From Odoribacter sp. Z80 (GTDB lineage: Bacteria; Bacteroidota; Bacteroidia; Bacteroidales; Marinifilaceae): a DNA stretch of 64,000 nucleotides. The notes beneath the pieces were generated by a model. That model was given only the letters and a program-made list of their open reading frames with translations. It was not told the DNA's origin and did not search any database. Made by a program: the position numbers and the translations under genes. Shown here one piece after another: positions 6,575 through 15,523 of the stretch (position 1 is its first letter; every line of letters begins with the position of its first letter). The DNA lies in assembly GCF_009935865.1 (NCBI RefSeq), contig NZ_QWEL01000002.1, positions 186,001 through 250,000 on the forward strand. Reading direction: 5' to 3'.

Positions 6575-7831
6575 GTGGACATTTTTGAAAGAGTAAAAAA
6601 ACAAAGAGGCAATATCGGCCAATATGCCAAAGAGGCGCATGGCTATTTTGCTTTCCCCAAACTGGAGGGAGAAATCGGTCCCCGGATGATGTTCCGTGGC
6701 AAAGAAGTGTTAAACTGGAGCCTTAACAACTACATCGGCCTGGCAAACGACCCTGAAGTCCGCAAGGCAGATGCCGAAGCAGCCCAAAAATGGGGCCTGG
6801 CCTATCCGATGGGAGCCCGCATGATGAGCGGCCAAACTTCCCGGCATGAATACCTCGAAGCACAACTGGCTGAATTTGTAGGCAAACCGGATGCGTTCCT
6901 GGTAAATTTCGGTTACCAGGGTATGATTTCTATTATAGATTCCCTGACTTCCCGTTTCGATTGTATCGTTTATGACGCCGAATCACACGCCTGCATCATG
7001 GACGGTCTTCGTCTGTCTCCGGCCAAACGCTATGTTTATGTACACAACGACATGGCCAGCCTGAGAAAGCAACTGGAACACGCAACAAAATATGTGGAAA
7101 CAACCGGCGGAGGAATTCTTGTCGTTACGGAAGGTGTATTCGGCATGGCCGGTGACCTGGGTAAACTGGACGAAATTACTGCCTTAAAATCGGAATTCAG
7201 TTTCCGCCTGCTGGTAGATGACGCACACGGATTCGGAACCATGGGCCCGACAGGCGCAGGCACCGGGGAACATTTCGGCGTACAGGATAAAGTAGACCTG
7301 TATTTCGGTACCTTTGCCAAAGCAATGGCCGGCTTCGGAGCATTTGTTGCTACAGAAGAAGAGATCTGCATGTCCCTGCGCTATACCATGCGCTCACAAA
7401 TGTTTGCCAAATCATTGACTATGCCTATGGTGGAAGGGGCTATCAAACGCCTGGAAATGCTGAAATCCCAGCCCGAAAGACGTGAAAAACTATGGAAAAT
7501 CGCCCATGCCCTCCAGAAAGGCCTCAAAGCCGACGGCATGAACATCGGCATCACCAATTCCATGGTTACTCCGGTATACCTGTCCGGCAGTGTAGCCGAA
7601 GGAATGCAGGTGGTCTTCGACCTGAGAGAAAACTACAACATCTTCTGTTCCATTGTTGTATACCCGGTTATCCCGAAAGGACAATTGTTACTGCGCCTCA
7701 TTCCGACGGCGGAACACACCATGGAAGATGTTGAATATACCATCAAAGCTTTCAAAAACGTTGCTGAAAAATTAGCACGCGGAGAATACAACAAAGAAAT
7801 CTTAATTGATGCCAGTAAATTAGATAAATAA
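6575..7831 (+). CDS. Alpha-oxoamine synthase (serine palmitoyltransferase-like or cysteate acyltransferase-like)
   Basis: This 418-residue PLP enzyme joins an amino acid to an acyl thioester with loss of CO2. Family landmarks are VLNWSLNNYIGLANDPEV, the stacking His in YDAESHACIMDGLRL, DDAHGFGTMG, and the PLP lysine in YFGTFAKAMAGFGAF. The C-terminus PVIPKGQLLLRLIPTAEHT is typical. Start is GTG at 6575, giving MDIFERVKKQ. The sequence differs clearly from what I remember of the main Bacteroides SPT, so it may instead be the sulfonolipid enzyme (cysteate fatty-acyltransferase) known from Alistipes and relatives, or an SPT paralogue. It is transcribed alone. The reaction type is solid; the amino acid used is not. 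Confidence 0.82.
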   Translation: MDIFERVKKQRGNIGQYAKEAHGYFAFPKLEGEIGPRMMFRGKEVLNWSLNNYIGLANDPEVRKADAEAAQKWGLAYPMGARMMSGQTSRHEYLEAQLAEFVGKPDAFLVNFGYQGMISIIDSLTSRFDCIVYDAESHACIMDGLRLSPAKRYVYVHNDMASLRKQLEHATKYVETTGGGILVVTEGVFGMAGDLGKLDEITALKSEFSFRLLVDDAHGFGTMGPTGAGTGEHFGVQDKVDLYFGTFAKAMAGFGAFVATEEEICMSLRYTMRSQMFAKSLTMPMVEGAIKRLEMLKSQPERREKLWKIAHALQKGLKADGMNIGITNSMVTPVYLSGSVAEGMQVVFDLRENYNIFCSIVVYPVIPKGQLLLRLIPTAEHTMEDVEYTIKAFKNVAEKLARGEYNKEILIDASKLDK

Positions 7832-7840
7832 TTATACTGA

Positions 7841-7887
7841 TGGTAATAAAAAAGAGGTTGTCTGCGACAACCTCTTTTTTATTACCA
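7841..7887. terminator. Bidirectional terminator with 22-bp perfect stem
   Basis: The arms are perfect complements (7841-7862 and 7866-7887) around the loop TGC, with A- and T-tracts at both sides. It separates two convergent genes and covers the last codons and stop of the minus-strand gene. Confidence 0.88.
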
Positions 7888-9639
7888 TTCATTTATCTTC
7901 TTCCTCGCTTTATTCACCATATCGGCAGCAGGAATCTCAGCCAGCTTTTCCAGCCTGAACTCAGCCAGTATCTCGTCCAATTGTTTCAACCGGACAGGAT
8001 TTTCCTTAAACTCTTCCCTTAATATCCGGACTTTCTCAAAGTCCTGTATTCCTTCAATCAATCTTTCCATCCGGACAGAAGAACGCCCTCCGGGATAAAC
8101 CTGAAAACAATCTCCGCCTCCAAAGGCCCGGAAACGGGAATCACGCAACGGCTCCTTCACCCAACTATTGTAAGCCCAGCGCAAATAACCGTCAAAATCT
8201 GCGGCTGCCGCATACCAAGCATGCCATGCGGCTTCTGCCGGAGGCGAAAAAGTAAACATATTCGGATAAGACTCCGAGCAACACGTATAAAAAGTACTTT
8301 TCATCCCTTTAGCCCGCCGGCCGGCCAATACCTCCGGAGGATACACCTGCCCCGAAGCAATACTGTAATCCTCAATGTCCGCCTCTATCTGTTCATGATA
8401 ATTGCCGGCCAATGCCACTTTAAAACCAGGGTCAGCCTCACGGATCAGGCTGATGGCCTTTTGCATCTGGTCCATCGGCCGCTCGTCCATCGCTATCGTT
8501 GTCTTCCCAAACCATCCTTTATCTTTCAGATGCCTGGCAAAATCCACCAAAAACGGCAGCCAAAACGCCCGGTATTCAGCCGATCCCACCTTAGCCTGAA
8601 TAAACTTCATGCCATCCGAGGCCTGGTCATAGTAACGAAAGGATAATTTCCAGGGAATCATTGAATAACAATTGATTTCCCGGTCAATCCCCATCGACAT
8701 CATAAATTCCACCCATCGGTCAAAAACAGTATAATCATAAGTCCAGCTTCCATCCAGCCGTTTTACCCGCATCACCATAGATTCAAACGGGTCTTCCGTT
8801 TGCCCGCCCCAAGGCTGGTGCATAATGGAAGCTGTAATGCATTTCTGCCCGGCATCGGCTAATTGCCGCATCATCGGACGCATATATTCCCAATGGGCTT
8901 CACTCCATAAAGGAACCTGATGATAGCGGGCAACAGCATAAGGATTCTGCCACAAATCCAACCAGAAAGCCCAATCCCGAGGAGCCGGCAATACCCTGTT
9001 CACAACTTTCACTTCCAATTCCAAAGCCGGGAAAACACATTTTTCTCCCCGGAAAGACACTTTTGCTTTATACAATCCGCTCTCCGCATCCGCAGGAATC
9101 CAGATATTAAACCAAACAGGCCGGGTATTCCTGGCTTTTATATCTTGCCTCACCTTCACATCCAAAATGTCTGCCACCAGAGAAGAATCAAACACAGAAT
9201 GATCCGGACGATGCCCACAAGTACCTCTTTTATCCTTGTTTAATTCATCCGTCATGACATAACGCAAAAAACTTGCCCGGACAGCCGAAGCAGGTATTAC
9301 CTTTCCATGAGGGCCCCTCAAATCGCCCACGGATACCTGCACATTCTTACAATCTTTGGTCGTCCAAAGCAATGCCAGCGCATTCACCCGTTCTCCTTTC
9401 CATCCGGTTAACTGTGCCTTTTCCGTTCTCTTCTCCAAAACAGGAGCTTCTGTTTTGGAATAGCGAACATCGACAGACCCCCAGGAACTGTTCAACGAAC
9501 GTTTACAAAGCTCCCATCTCAAGGTATCTACCGGTTTATTATCCTTCAATTCTTCAAAATCCGGAATCATTTCCGGAGACTGAGCGCATAAAATACAACT
9601 TAGTACAACACACCATAAAGTAAGCCCACACTTTTTCAT
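7882..9639 (-). CDS. GH123-like beta-N-acetylhexosaminidase (DUF4091)
   Basis: The 585-residue protein has a Sec signal (MKKCGLTLWCVVLSCILCAQ) and so acts in the periplasm or at the surface. The length and the AMDERPMDQM segment near residue 395 match GH123 enzymes such as the Bacteroides vulgatus one, where an Asp-Glu pair works with the substrate's N-acetyl group to release terminal GalNAc from glycosphingolipid-type glycans. An N-terminal beta-sandwich is followed by the barrel with FWLDLWQNPYAVARYHQVPLW and the C-terminal YLRWAYNSW. Substrate is inferred from the family. It follows the M48 protease gene by 27 bp and ends inside the terminator stem. Confidence 0.83.
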   Translation of the reverse strand: MKKCGLTLWCVVLSCILCAQSPEMIPDFEELKDNKPVDTLRWELCKRSLNSSWGSVDVRYSKTEAPVLEKRTEKAQLTGWKGERVNALALLWTTKDCKNVQVSVGDLRGPHGKVIPASAVRASFLRYVMTDELNKDKRGTCGHRPDHSVFDSSLVADILDVKVRQDIKARNTRPVWFNIWIPADAESGLYKAKVSFRGEKCVFPALELEVKVVNRVLPAPRDWAFWLDLWQNPYAVARYHQVPLWSEAHWEYMRPMMRQLADAGQKCITASIMHQPWGGQTEDPFESMVMRVKRLDGSWTYDYTVFDRWVEFMMSMGIDREINCYSMIPWKLSFRYYDQASDGMKFIQAKVGSAEYRAFWLPFLVDFARHLKDKGWFGKTTIAMDERPMDQMQKAISLIREADPGFKVALAGNYHEQIEADIEDYSIASGQVYPPEVLAGRRAKGMKSTFYTCCSESYPNMFTFSPPAEAAWHAWYAAAADFDGYLRWAYNSWVKEPLRDSRFRAFGGGDCFQVYPGGRSSVRMERLIEGIQDFEKVRILREEFKENPVRLKQLDEILAEFRLEKLAEIPAADMVNKARKKINEW

Positions 9640-9666
9640 CTAAAAATCCTCAGGTTTAACACAACA

Positions 9667-10464
9667 TTATTTTTTGTACTTCCGGACTTCCGGCAACAAA
9701 TCACGGATTTGCTGTATCCGGTGTTCGTCAGAAGGATGGGTAGACATAAATTCTTTGGGTTTCTCTCCCGAACCCATTCCAGCCATCCTGGTCCAAAAAG
9801 GAATAGCTTCTTCCGGAGAATAACCGGCAATCGTCATAAAAATCAGCCCCAGCCGGTCCGCTTCCAATTCATGTTTCCGGGAAAACGGCAACACCACCCC
9901 GTAATTTGCTCCTGCCCCAATGGCAGTGCCCAATAACGTCCGGGTCGTTTCCGGTTTATCCTTCAAAGCATAGGCAGCAGCAGCGCTCCCTGCCTGTACC
10001 ATCAATTGCTGGCTCATCCGTTCATTACCATGCCGTGCCACAGCATGCGCAATTTCATGGCCCATAACCACCGCCAATCCATTATCATCTTTACAAACCG
10101 GTAAAATTCCTTCATATACCACCACTTTTCCTCCAGGCATACACCAGGCATTCAGTTCAGGACTTTTCACAAGATTAAACTCCCAATTATAATCTTTAAC
10201 CAGGGATTCCATACCCTGGGATTTCAAATAAGCCTCCACAGCCGAGGCTATCCGCTGTCCGACCTCTTTCACCTGTTTTGTTGCAGCAGCATCAGCAGAA
10301 AGCTTGTTCTCTTTCAAAAAGTCCTGATAAGAAGTCAGGCTCATCTGAACCATCTCGCTTTCCGGCATAATGAGTAATTGTTTCCGGCCGGTAATTGGAA
10401 CCGTAGCACATTGTATTGACAGAACCAAGACTCCCGCTAAAACTCCGATTTGAAACCGTTTCAT
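9667..10464 (-). CDS. M48-family metallopeptidase, probable lipoprotein
   Basis: A zinc protease of 265 residues with the motif HEIAHAVARHGNER and the downstream Glu in HELEADRLG. It begins MKRFQIGVLAGVLVLSIQC, a lipobox ending at Cys19, so it is likely membrane-anchored in the periplasm. The close relatives are LoiP/BepA-type proteases that act in outer-membrane protein quality control. The sequence NAWCMPGGKVVVYEGIL and the tail STHPSDEHRI are typical of the subfamily. It appears to be the first gene of a pair with the GH123 gene. No promoter of the usual type is obvious upstream. Confidence 0.9.
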   Translation of the reverse strand: MKRFQIGVLAGVLVLSIQCATVPITGRKQLLIMPESEMVQMSLTSYQDFLKENKLSADAAATKQVKEVGQRIASAVEAYLKSQGMESLVKDYNWEFNLVKSPELNAWCMPGGKVVVYEGILPVCKDDNGLAVVMGHEIAHAVARHGNERMSQQLMVQAGSAAAAYALKDKPETTRTLLGTAIGAGANYGVVLPFSRKHELEADRLGLIFMTIAGYSPEEAIPFWTRMAGMGSGEKPKEFMSTHPSDEHRIQQIRDLLPEVRKYKK

Positions 10465-10524
10465 ACCAAAAAATTTAATAGTTATTTTAATCGTCCGACC
10501 TATCTCATACGAACTGCTATAAAA

Positions 10525-10555
10525 CAGGTTACAGATTTAGAACACCTGTAACCTG
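10525..10555 (-). terminator. Terminator after queA
   Basis: CAGGTTACAG (10525-10534) pairs with CTGTAACCTG (10546-10555). On the minus strand the stem is followed by TTTTAT, 38 bp downstream of the queA stop. Confidence 0.75.
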
Positions 10556-10592
10556 ACCTTAAAATTTCATTCCTCCCCCCGGGACATTCCGT

Positions 10593-11642
10593 TTAAATAA
10601 TCAACATGGCATCCCCGTACGTACCAAATTGATACTTTTCCTTGACTGCCACATCATAAGCTTTCATTACCTGGTCATATCCGCCAAAAGCAGCAACCAT
10701 CATTAAAAGAGTGGAATAAGGCAAATGAAAATTGGAAATAAAGGCATCGGGAACACTAAAATCATAAGGCGGAAAAATAAACTTATTCGTCCATCCCTGA
10801 TATTCCGTCAAACGCCCTTTGGTGGTCACACAACTCTCCAAAGTCCGGACCACAGTCGTACCGACAGCACAGATTTTGTGTTTCTCATCTTTTGCCTTAT
10901 TGACAATCTTCACCGTTTCTTCTCCCACAATAATCTGTTCCGAATCCATCTTATGTTTGGTCAGGTCCTCCACATCCACCTCTCTGAAATTTCCCAAACC
11001 CACATGTAAAGTCAGATACGCAAAATCTATCCCTTTAATTTCCATTCTTTTTAACAACTCCCGGCTAAAATGCAGTCCGGCAGTCGGAGCAGCAACAGCT
11101 CCTTCATGCTTTGCAAATATAGTCTGATAACGCTCTGCATCCTCCGTTTCCACCTTACGGGTAATGCTACGAGGCAGCGGAGTTTCTCCCAAACCGTACA
11201 AAAGTTTCTTAAATTCTTCATACTCCCCGTCATACAAAAAACGTAAGGTGCGCCCGCGGGAAGTAGTATTATCAATGACTTCAGCCACCAGACTGTCATC
11301 TTCCCCGAAATACAGTTTATTGCCGATGCGAATCTTCCGCGCCGGGTCTACCAAAACATCCCAGATCCTCAAATCCCGGTTCAGTTCCCTCAATAAAAAA
11401 ACCTCAATTTCTGCACCCGTCTTCTCCTTATTACCATACAAACGGGCAGGAAAAACCCTTGTATCATTGAAAACGAAAACATCCTTCTCGTCAAAATAAT
11501 CAATGACATCTTTAAATACTTTATGTTCGATTTCCCCGGTTTTTCTATTTAACACCATCAAACGACATTCGTCGCGGTTCGGAGAAGGATGTTGGGCTAT
11601 TAACTCCGTTGGTAATTTATATCTGAATTTGGATAATTTCAT
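10593..11642 (-). CDS. queA: S-adenosylmethionine:tRNA ribosyltransferase-isomerase
   Basis: QueA transfers the ribosyl part of SAM to preQ1 in tRNA, giving epoxyqueuosine. The 349-residue product shows the start motif [48 protein letters not shown], the conserved [13 protein letters not shown] near residue 185, and [10 protein letters not shown]. The C-terminus [13 protein letters not shown] is normal. It is the last gene of the ftsX-DUF3098-uppP-truB-queA string and is followed by a terminator. The 110-bp gap to truB contains nothing recognisable. Confidence 0.96.
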   Translation of the reverse strand: MKLSKFRYKLPTELIAQHPSPNRDECRLMVLNRKTGEIEHKVFKDVIDYFDEKDVFVFNDTRVFPARLYGNKEKTGAEIEVFLLRELNRDLRIWDVLVDPARKIRIGNKLYFGEDDSLVAEVIDNTTSRGRTLRFLYDGEYEEFKKLLYGLGETPLPRSITRKVETEDAERYQTIFAKHEGAVAAPTAGLHFSRELLKRMEIKGIDFAYLTLHVGLGNFREVDVEDLTKHKMDSEQIIVGEETVKIVNKAKDEKHKICAVGTTVVRTLESCVTTKGRLTEYQGWTNKFIFPPYDFSVPDAFISNFHLPYSTLLMMVAAFGGYDQVMKAYDVAVKEKYQFGTYGDAMLII

Positions 11643-11752
11643 AGTTACCGTATATTAAATCAAGGCTTTAACAATCAGAATTCAGTCAATAAAACAAGGA
11701 AATATTCCTTTTCAGATGCCGGAATACCCCAATTTTATCAAAACGGCGCAAG

Positions 11753-12475
11753 TTACATCTTTGTTTGAAAAAAAGCAATCAATTCATCCATTTTATTTGC
11801 CTGTTCAATCCGGAACTCTCCGATACGTGTGCGGCGCAAAGCAGCAAGGTAAGCACCACTTTCACAAGCCTTCCCGATATCATTGGCCAACGAACGGATA
11901 TAAGTCCCTTTTCCACAATCTATCCGTAAAACAAGTTCCGGAGCTTTATATTCCAATAGTTCCAACTCCTTCACAAAAACCTCACGCACAGGCATTTCCA
12001 CATCACTTCCTTTTCTGGCTTTCTTATAAGCCCGGTCTCCGTTGACCCGTATCGCAGAATAGGCAGGAGGCACCTGAGTAATTGTCCCGGTAAACTGCTG
12101 CAAAATCCCGGCTAAATAAGGCACATCTATATGGGCATAAGGGAAACTCCCCTCCGGAACAGTCTCCAGGTCAAAAGAAGGAGTCACAGCCCCAAAACGC
12201 ACCGTAGCCACATATTCCTTCTCCTGGGCCATGAACATTTCTATCTGTTTGGTCCATTTTCCGGTGCATACAACAACCAGTCCCGTCGCCAAAGGATCAA
12301 GCGTACCGGCATGTCCCACCTTTATTTTTCCACAACTGGATTTTAAGCACCACCGGATTTTATTCACCACATCAAACGAAGTCCATTTCAAGGGCTTGTC
12401 TACCAATATCAATGCCCCTTCCTGAAAATTTCCCGGCTCTTTATAAATAATATTGCATCCGCCAACCATTCGCAC
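11753..12475 (-). CDS. truB: tRNA pseudouridine-55 synthase
   Basis: TruB makes pseudouridine 55 in the T-loop of nearly all tRNAs. The 240-residue product contains LILVDKPLKWTSFDVV, the catalytic aspartate in GHAGTLDPLATG, the KxY-type QEKEYVATVRFG, VPPAYSAIRVNGDRAY and the C-terminal CGKGTYIRSLANDIG. It lacks a PUA extension, as is usual in Bacteroidetes. The ATG at 12475 lies 3 nt after the uppP stop, so the genes are translated from one message. An alternative start at MVGGCN would shorten it by two residues only. Confidence 0.95.
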   Translation of the reverse strand: MRMVGGCNIIYKEPGNFQEGALILVDKPLKWTSFDVVNKIRWCLKSSCGKIKVGHAGTLDPLATGLVVVCTGKWTKQIEMFMAQEKEYVATVRFGAVTPSFDLETVPEGSFPYAHIDVPYLAGILQQFTGTITQVPPAYSAIRVNGDRAYKKARKGSDVEMPVREVFVKELELLEYKAPELVLRIDCGKGTYIRSLANDIGKACESGAYLAALRRTRIGEFRIEQANKMDELIAFFQTKM

Positions 12476-12478
12476 AGA

Positions 12479-13279
12479 TTACAAAAAATGGTAAATCAAA
12501 ACCACTGTTCCCACAACCAAACAATACACGGCAAACCAAATCAATTTTCCTTTTCTCACTAAATTCAGCATCCACTGACAAGCCAGGAAACCGGAAATAA
12601 AAGCTGCACAAAAACCGATGAACAAAGGCACAAACGATACAACAACATTTGCCCCGTCTGCTTCCGTAAGCATATCTTTTACTTCCAACAAAGCTTCTCC
12701 CAGGATAGGTACCAATACCATTAAAAAAGAAAACTTTGCCACATTCTCTTTATTATTCCCCAACAAAATACCGGTAGCAATGGTAGAACCGGAACGGGAT
12801 AATCCCGGCAACACCGCACACGCCTGTGCGGCTCCAATCAGAAAAGCATCCCTAAAGGAAATCACTGTTTTCTGCCGGGGTTTGGCATAATAAGCAAAAG
12901 CAAGCAGGCAGGCCGTCACCAACAGACAAGCCCCGACAACCCCCAGTCCTTCGCCGAAAACCGCCTCCACCTGTTTTTTAAAACAAAACCCCACAACCGC
13001 TACCGGGATCATGGAAACCAATATTTTCAACACATATTCTGTCTCTTCATTCATCCTGAATTTGAAAAATCCCTGCAACAACCGGGCAATTTCTTTTCTC
13101 AACACCACCAACGTACTGCATACTGTCGCAGCATGTACCACAATCTCGAAAGTCAGATCCCGGGTGATTTCCACCCCCAGAATCTCTTTAAATATCTGTA
13201 AATGCCCGGAACTGCTGACAGGTAAAAACTCAGTCAAGCCTTGAACAATCCCAAGCACCAACGCTTCTAACCAAGACAT
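12479..13279 (-). CDS. uppP: Undecaprenyl-diphosphatase
   Basis: UppP (BacA) is an integral membrane phosphatase that recycles undecaprenyl pyrophosphate for cell-wall and glycan synthesis. The 266-residue sequence contains both signature loops: [18 protein letters not shown] at residues 9-26 and [18 protein letters not shown] near residue 150. Several hydrophobic helices follow, including the last ([21 protein letters not shown]). It sits between DUF3098 and truB in a conserved operon. Overproduction is known in other bacteria to give bacitracin tolerance; nothing here points to that specifically. Confidence 0.96.
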   Translation of the reverse strand: MSWLEALVLGIVQGLTEFLPVSSSGHLQIFKEILGVEITRDLTFEIVVHAATVCSTLVVLRKEIARLLQGFFKFRMNEETEYVLKILVSMIPVAVVGFCFKKQVEAVFGEGLGVVGACLLVTACLLAFAYYAKPRQKTVISFRDAFLIGAAQACAVLPGLSRSGSTIATGILLGNNKENVAKFSFLMVLVPILGEALLEVKDMLTEADGANVVVSFVPLFIGFCAAFISGFLACQWMLNLVRKGKLIWFAVYCLVVGTVVLIYHFL

Positions 13280-13350
13280 AGAAAAAATTATAAATTATAA
13301 CCGATTATAATCAAGTAATGCAGCCTCCGTCCATGAGCCGGCTTTCCGGT

Positions 13351-13650
13351 TCATTTTTTTTCCGGCTTCCGCATAATGGCCCAGACCACAAAACCAAAGC
13401 CACTCAAAACCACAATAGGAGCCAATGTAATCCGCCGGAAACTGAATATCTCATAATTAAACACATTCGGGTCATCACTTCCTCCCCCCATCATCAAAAT
13501 AAAACCCAAAACAACAATTCCGAAACCAATCAGAATCATTTTATAACTACCCACTGGAATAGGGAAACCGCCCTTATTTTCCGAAGATGTATTTTTCAAC
13601 TTCTCTTTTTGTGCCATATTCAATCTCTTAACTAATTTATTATATTCCAT
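13351..13650 (-). CDS. DUF3098 small membrane protein
   Basis: A 99-residue protein with a hydrophilic N-terminus and two membrane helices: the first around MILIGFGIVVLGFILMMGG, the second around APIVVLSGFGFVVWAIM. The intervening SDDPNVFNYEIFSFRRITLAP is diagnostic of DUF3098, a Bacteroidetes family found next to ftsX. Its ATG overlaps the ftsX stop as TAATG, strongly suggesting translational coupling; a second start 11 codons later (MAQKEK) is possible. No function is established; the context implies cell division or envelope work. Confidence 0.86.
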   Translation of the reverse strand: MEYNKLVKRLNMAQKEKLKNTSSENKGGFPIPVGSYKMILIGFGIVVLGFILMMGGGSDDPNVFNYEIFSFRRITLAPIVVLSGFGFVVWAIMRKPEKK

Positions 13651-14522
13651 TAATTATACAAATCATTCATATCTTTCTTCAGATAGCGGTTCACCGACAT
13701 CCATGCCGAAAGCAACGAAAGCAATATCCCGCAAACCATCACTGCGAGAACCATCACAACCAATAACTCTTTGTTCATAAAATCAATTACTCCTCCGACC
13801 TCTTTTTGCAGGAAAAAAACGGCGGCCAGCAAAACCAAATTGGCAAACATACTACCGAAAAAGCCGAACCAGATTCCATTCTGAATAAAAGGTTTACAAA
13901 TAAAAAAAGGTTTCGCCCCCACCAGCTGCATGGTTTTGATGAGAAAACGCTGGGAATAGACCGCCAAATGGATGGTATTGCGTATCAGGGTAAAAGATAT
14001 CAGCATCAGTGCGGCTCCCGCAATCAGCAAAATAATACTAATCCGCCGGACATTCTCATTAATCATATGGACCAATGATTTTTGATAAGACACCTCCTGG
14101 ATGACTTCATTTTTTAAAAGTATTTTTTCAATCACTGCCAACGAATCATTATTGGCATAAACCGGATTCAGTTTTATTTCAACAGAAGGCAAAAGAGGAT
14201 TATATCCCAACACTTCTTCAAAATCTTCTCCCAATTCTTTCTTAAAGGTACGGGCTGCCTCATCCTTACTAATAAACACCGACGAAGAAACAAAAGGCTT
14301 TGTATCCAAAATCTTCTGCATTTTTTTTATCTCGGCTTCATTCACGTCATCTTTCACAATAATGGAAAAACCGATATTTTGCTTTACATGATCAGAAACC
14401 TGCCTGGCATTTAATAAAATAAAAACCAAAATCCCGATCACCACCAGCACCAATGAAATACTGAGTGTAGAAACGAAATAAGACCCTGCAACTCTTTTCT
14501 TCCCTTTTGCTGCCATCTTCAA
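13650..14522 (-). CDS. ftsX: Cell division protein FtsX
   Basis: FtsX is the membrane half of the FtsEX complex that activates peptidoglycan hydrolases at the septum. The 290-residue protein has one N-terminal helix (SLVLVVIGILVFILLNA), a periplasmic domain of about 120 residues containing SIIVKDDVNEAEIKKMQKIL, and three C-terminal helices, the standard four-helix FtsX layout. No ftsE lies next to it. It leads the operon with DUF3098, uppP, truB and queA, from a TATATTTG element about 90 bp upstream. MAAKGKKR at 14516 is an equally likely start. Confidence 0.92.
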   Translation of the reverse strand: MKMAAKGKKRVAGSYFVSTLSISLVLVVIGILVFILLNARQVSDHVKQNIGFSIIVKDDVNEAEIKKMQKILDTKPFVSSSVFISKDEAARTFKKELGEDFEEVLGYNPLLPSVEIKLNPVYANNDSLAVIEKILLKNEVIQEVSYQKSLVHMINENVRRISIILLIAGAALMLISFTLIRNTIHLAVYSQRFLIKTMQLVGAKPFFICKPFIQNGIWFGFFGSMFANLVLLAAVFFLQKEVGGVIDFMNKELLVVMVLAVMVCGILLSLLSAWMSVNRYLKKDMNDLYN

Positions 14523-14609
14523 ATTTTATTTAGAATAGTCCGAACCCTGATTTCTCACCCTTAAATTCCTCACCTCTATACATTCCTTTTCAGGATTATT
14601 TCAACACGA

Positions 14610-14617
14610 CAAATATA
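14610..14617 (-). promoter_or_regulatory. -7 element of the ftsX operon
   Basis: Minus strand TATATTTG, 87 bp upstream of ftsX. It diverges from the tRNA promoter starting at 14649. Confidence 0.45.
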
Positions 14618-14648
14618 AGAATTATATCCAATTATTTTTTACCAAATA

Positions 14649-14679
14649 TTTGTACAAAATAAAAAAGGACGTATATTTG
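14649..14679 (+). promoter_or_regulatory. Full-consensus promoter of tRNA-Gly/tRNA-Leu
   Basis: TTTG (14649-14652), 19-bp spacer, TATATTTG (14672-14679). This is an exact match to the Bacteroides sigma-ABfr consensus and lies 44 bp before the first tRNA. Confidence 0.85.
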
Positions 14680-14723
14680 CACTCGCTAAAGTGAAAAGTT
14701 CTTTTCTTATAGCTTATCATCAG

Positions 14724-14796
<73 letters not shown>

Positions 14797-14811
14797 CTCT
14801 CTACGGAGGAT

Positions 14812-14896
14812 GCTCGAGTGGTGGAATCGGTAGACACGCAGGACTTAAAATCCTGTGGCCATTGCGGCCGTGCGGGTTCAATTCCCGCCTCGAGTA
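14812..14896 (+). tRNA. tRNA-Leu (UAA)
   Basis: A class II tRNA with a long variable arm (GTGGCCATTGCGGCCG region), anticodon loop CTTAAAA giving UAA, T-arm GCGGGTTCAATTCCCGC and acceptor GCTCGAG/CTCGAGT with one G-U pair. The following ACCA may be chance or an encoded CCA. Integrase scraps begin about 120 bp downstream. Confidence 0.96.
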
Positions 14897-14906
14897 CCAC
14901 AAAATC

Positions 14907-14938
14907 AGGAGGTTACAGAAATGTCACTTCCTTTTTTT
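14907..14938 (+). terminator. Terminator of the tRNA operon
   Basis: AGGAGGTTACA pairs with TGTCACTTCCT with one G-U pair and one mismatch, and is followed by seven T residues. Confidence 0.7.
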
Positions 14939-15020
14939 ATGTTCTGACCCACCTGTATTTCCTTGGTTTTAATTGAGTTTTGACAAGCTGTTTTAGCTAT
15001 GTTTTAGCTAACTAAAACAC

Positions 15021-15255
15021 ATGAACGCTTCAATATCAGTCATTTGTTACAAATACAAAACACTGAAAAACGGAGAATGCGCTTTAATGCTCCGTATTAT
15101 CAAAGACCGCAAAAGCAAGTATCAAAGTTTAGGATTATCTATCCCTCCTCAATTTTGGGATTTTGAGAAGAACCAACCAAAGCGTAATTGCCCTAATCGT
15201 GATGCTATACTTCGACTAATCACAGAGAAAACAAAAGAGTATCAACAGCTTTATG
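15021..15255 (+). pseudogene. N-terminal fragment of a tyrosine recombinase (integrase)
   Basis: The frame MNASISVICYKYKTLKNGEC... contains the arm-type DNA-binding domain of Bacteroidales transposon integrases: CALMLRIIKDRKSKYQSLGL, PPQFWDFEKNQPKRNCPN, and an ITEKTKEYQQLYE helix. About 78 codons survive; the core-binding and catalytic domains with the R-H-R-Y residues are gone. At about 15255 the frame runs into DNA from an ABC permease gene and stops out of frame at 15344. It begins about 120 bp after tRNA-Leu, the usual place for an integrated element. It cannot encode a working recombinase. Confidence 0.85.
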
Positions 15256-15468
15256 AAATGGATACTGCTGGCTTTCGTTCTGGCATGCCCGGTGGCATGG
15301 TATGCCATGACAAGCTGGTTGAGCAAGTTCGCCTACCGCATTGATTTAAGCTGGTGGATTTTCGTTCTGGCAGGAGCGTTTACTGCTTTCATCGCCTTGC
15401 TGATCGTAGGCTGGCAAAGTATAAAAGCTGCAATGGTGAATCCGGTATACTCACTGAAAAATGAGTAA
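15253..15468 (+). pseudogene. C-terminal fragment of an ABC transporter permease (FtsX/MacB type)
   Basis: The 71-codon frame reads KWILLAFVLACPVAWYAM, then WLSKFAYRIDLSWWIFVLAG, then SIKAAMVNPVYSLKNE and stop. Two hydrophobic helices and the NPVxSLKNE ending are those of Bacteroidetes FtsX-like permeases of antimicrobial or lipoprotein exporters. The other 700 or so residues are missing, so this is a deletion scar. The frame differs from the integrase fragment with which it is joined at about 15255. It is followed by a hairpin, probably the original terminator. Confidence 0.83.
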
Positions 15469-15505
15469 AAAAATAAGCCTCCCTAAATTCAGCAGACTTA
15501 TTTTT
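15469..15505. terminator. Hairpin after the permease remnant
   Basis: AAAAATAAG (15469-15477) pairs with CTTATTTTT (15497-15505). It can serve the plus-strand remnant and the convergent minus-strand gene. Confidence 0.5.
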
Positions 15506-15523
15506 CGGGAAAACCATTTCTGA

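Noticed and set aside
14812-15505. Intact integrative element at tRNA-Leu
   Set aside because: Only scraps of an integrase and a permease are left and no repeat of the tRNA 3' end is seen downstream.
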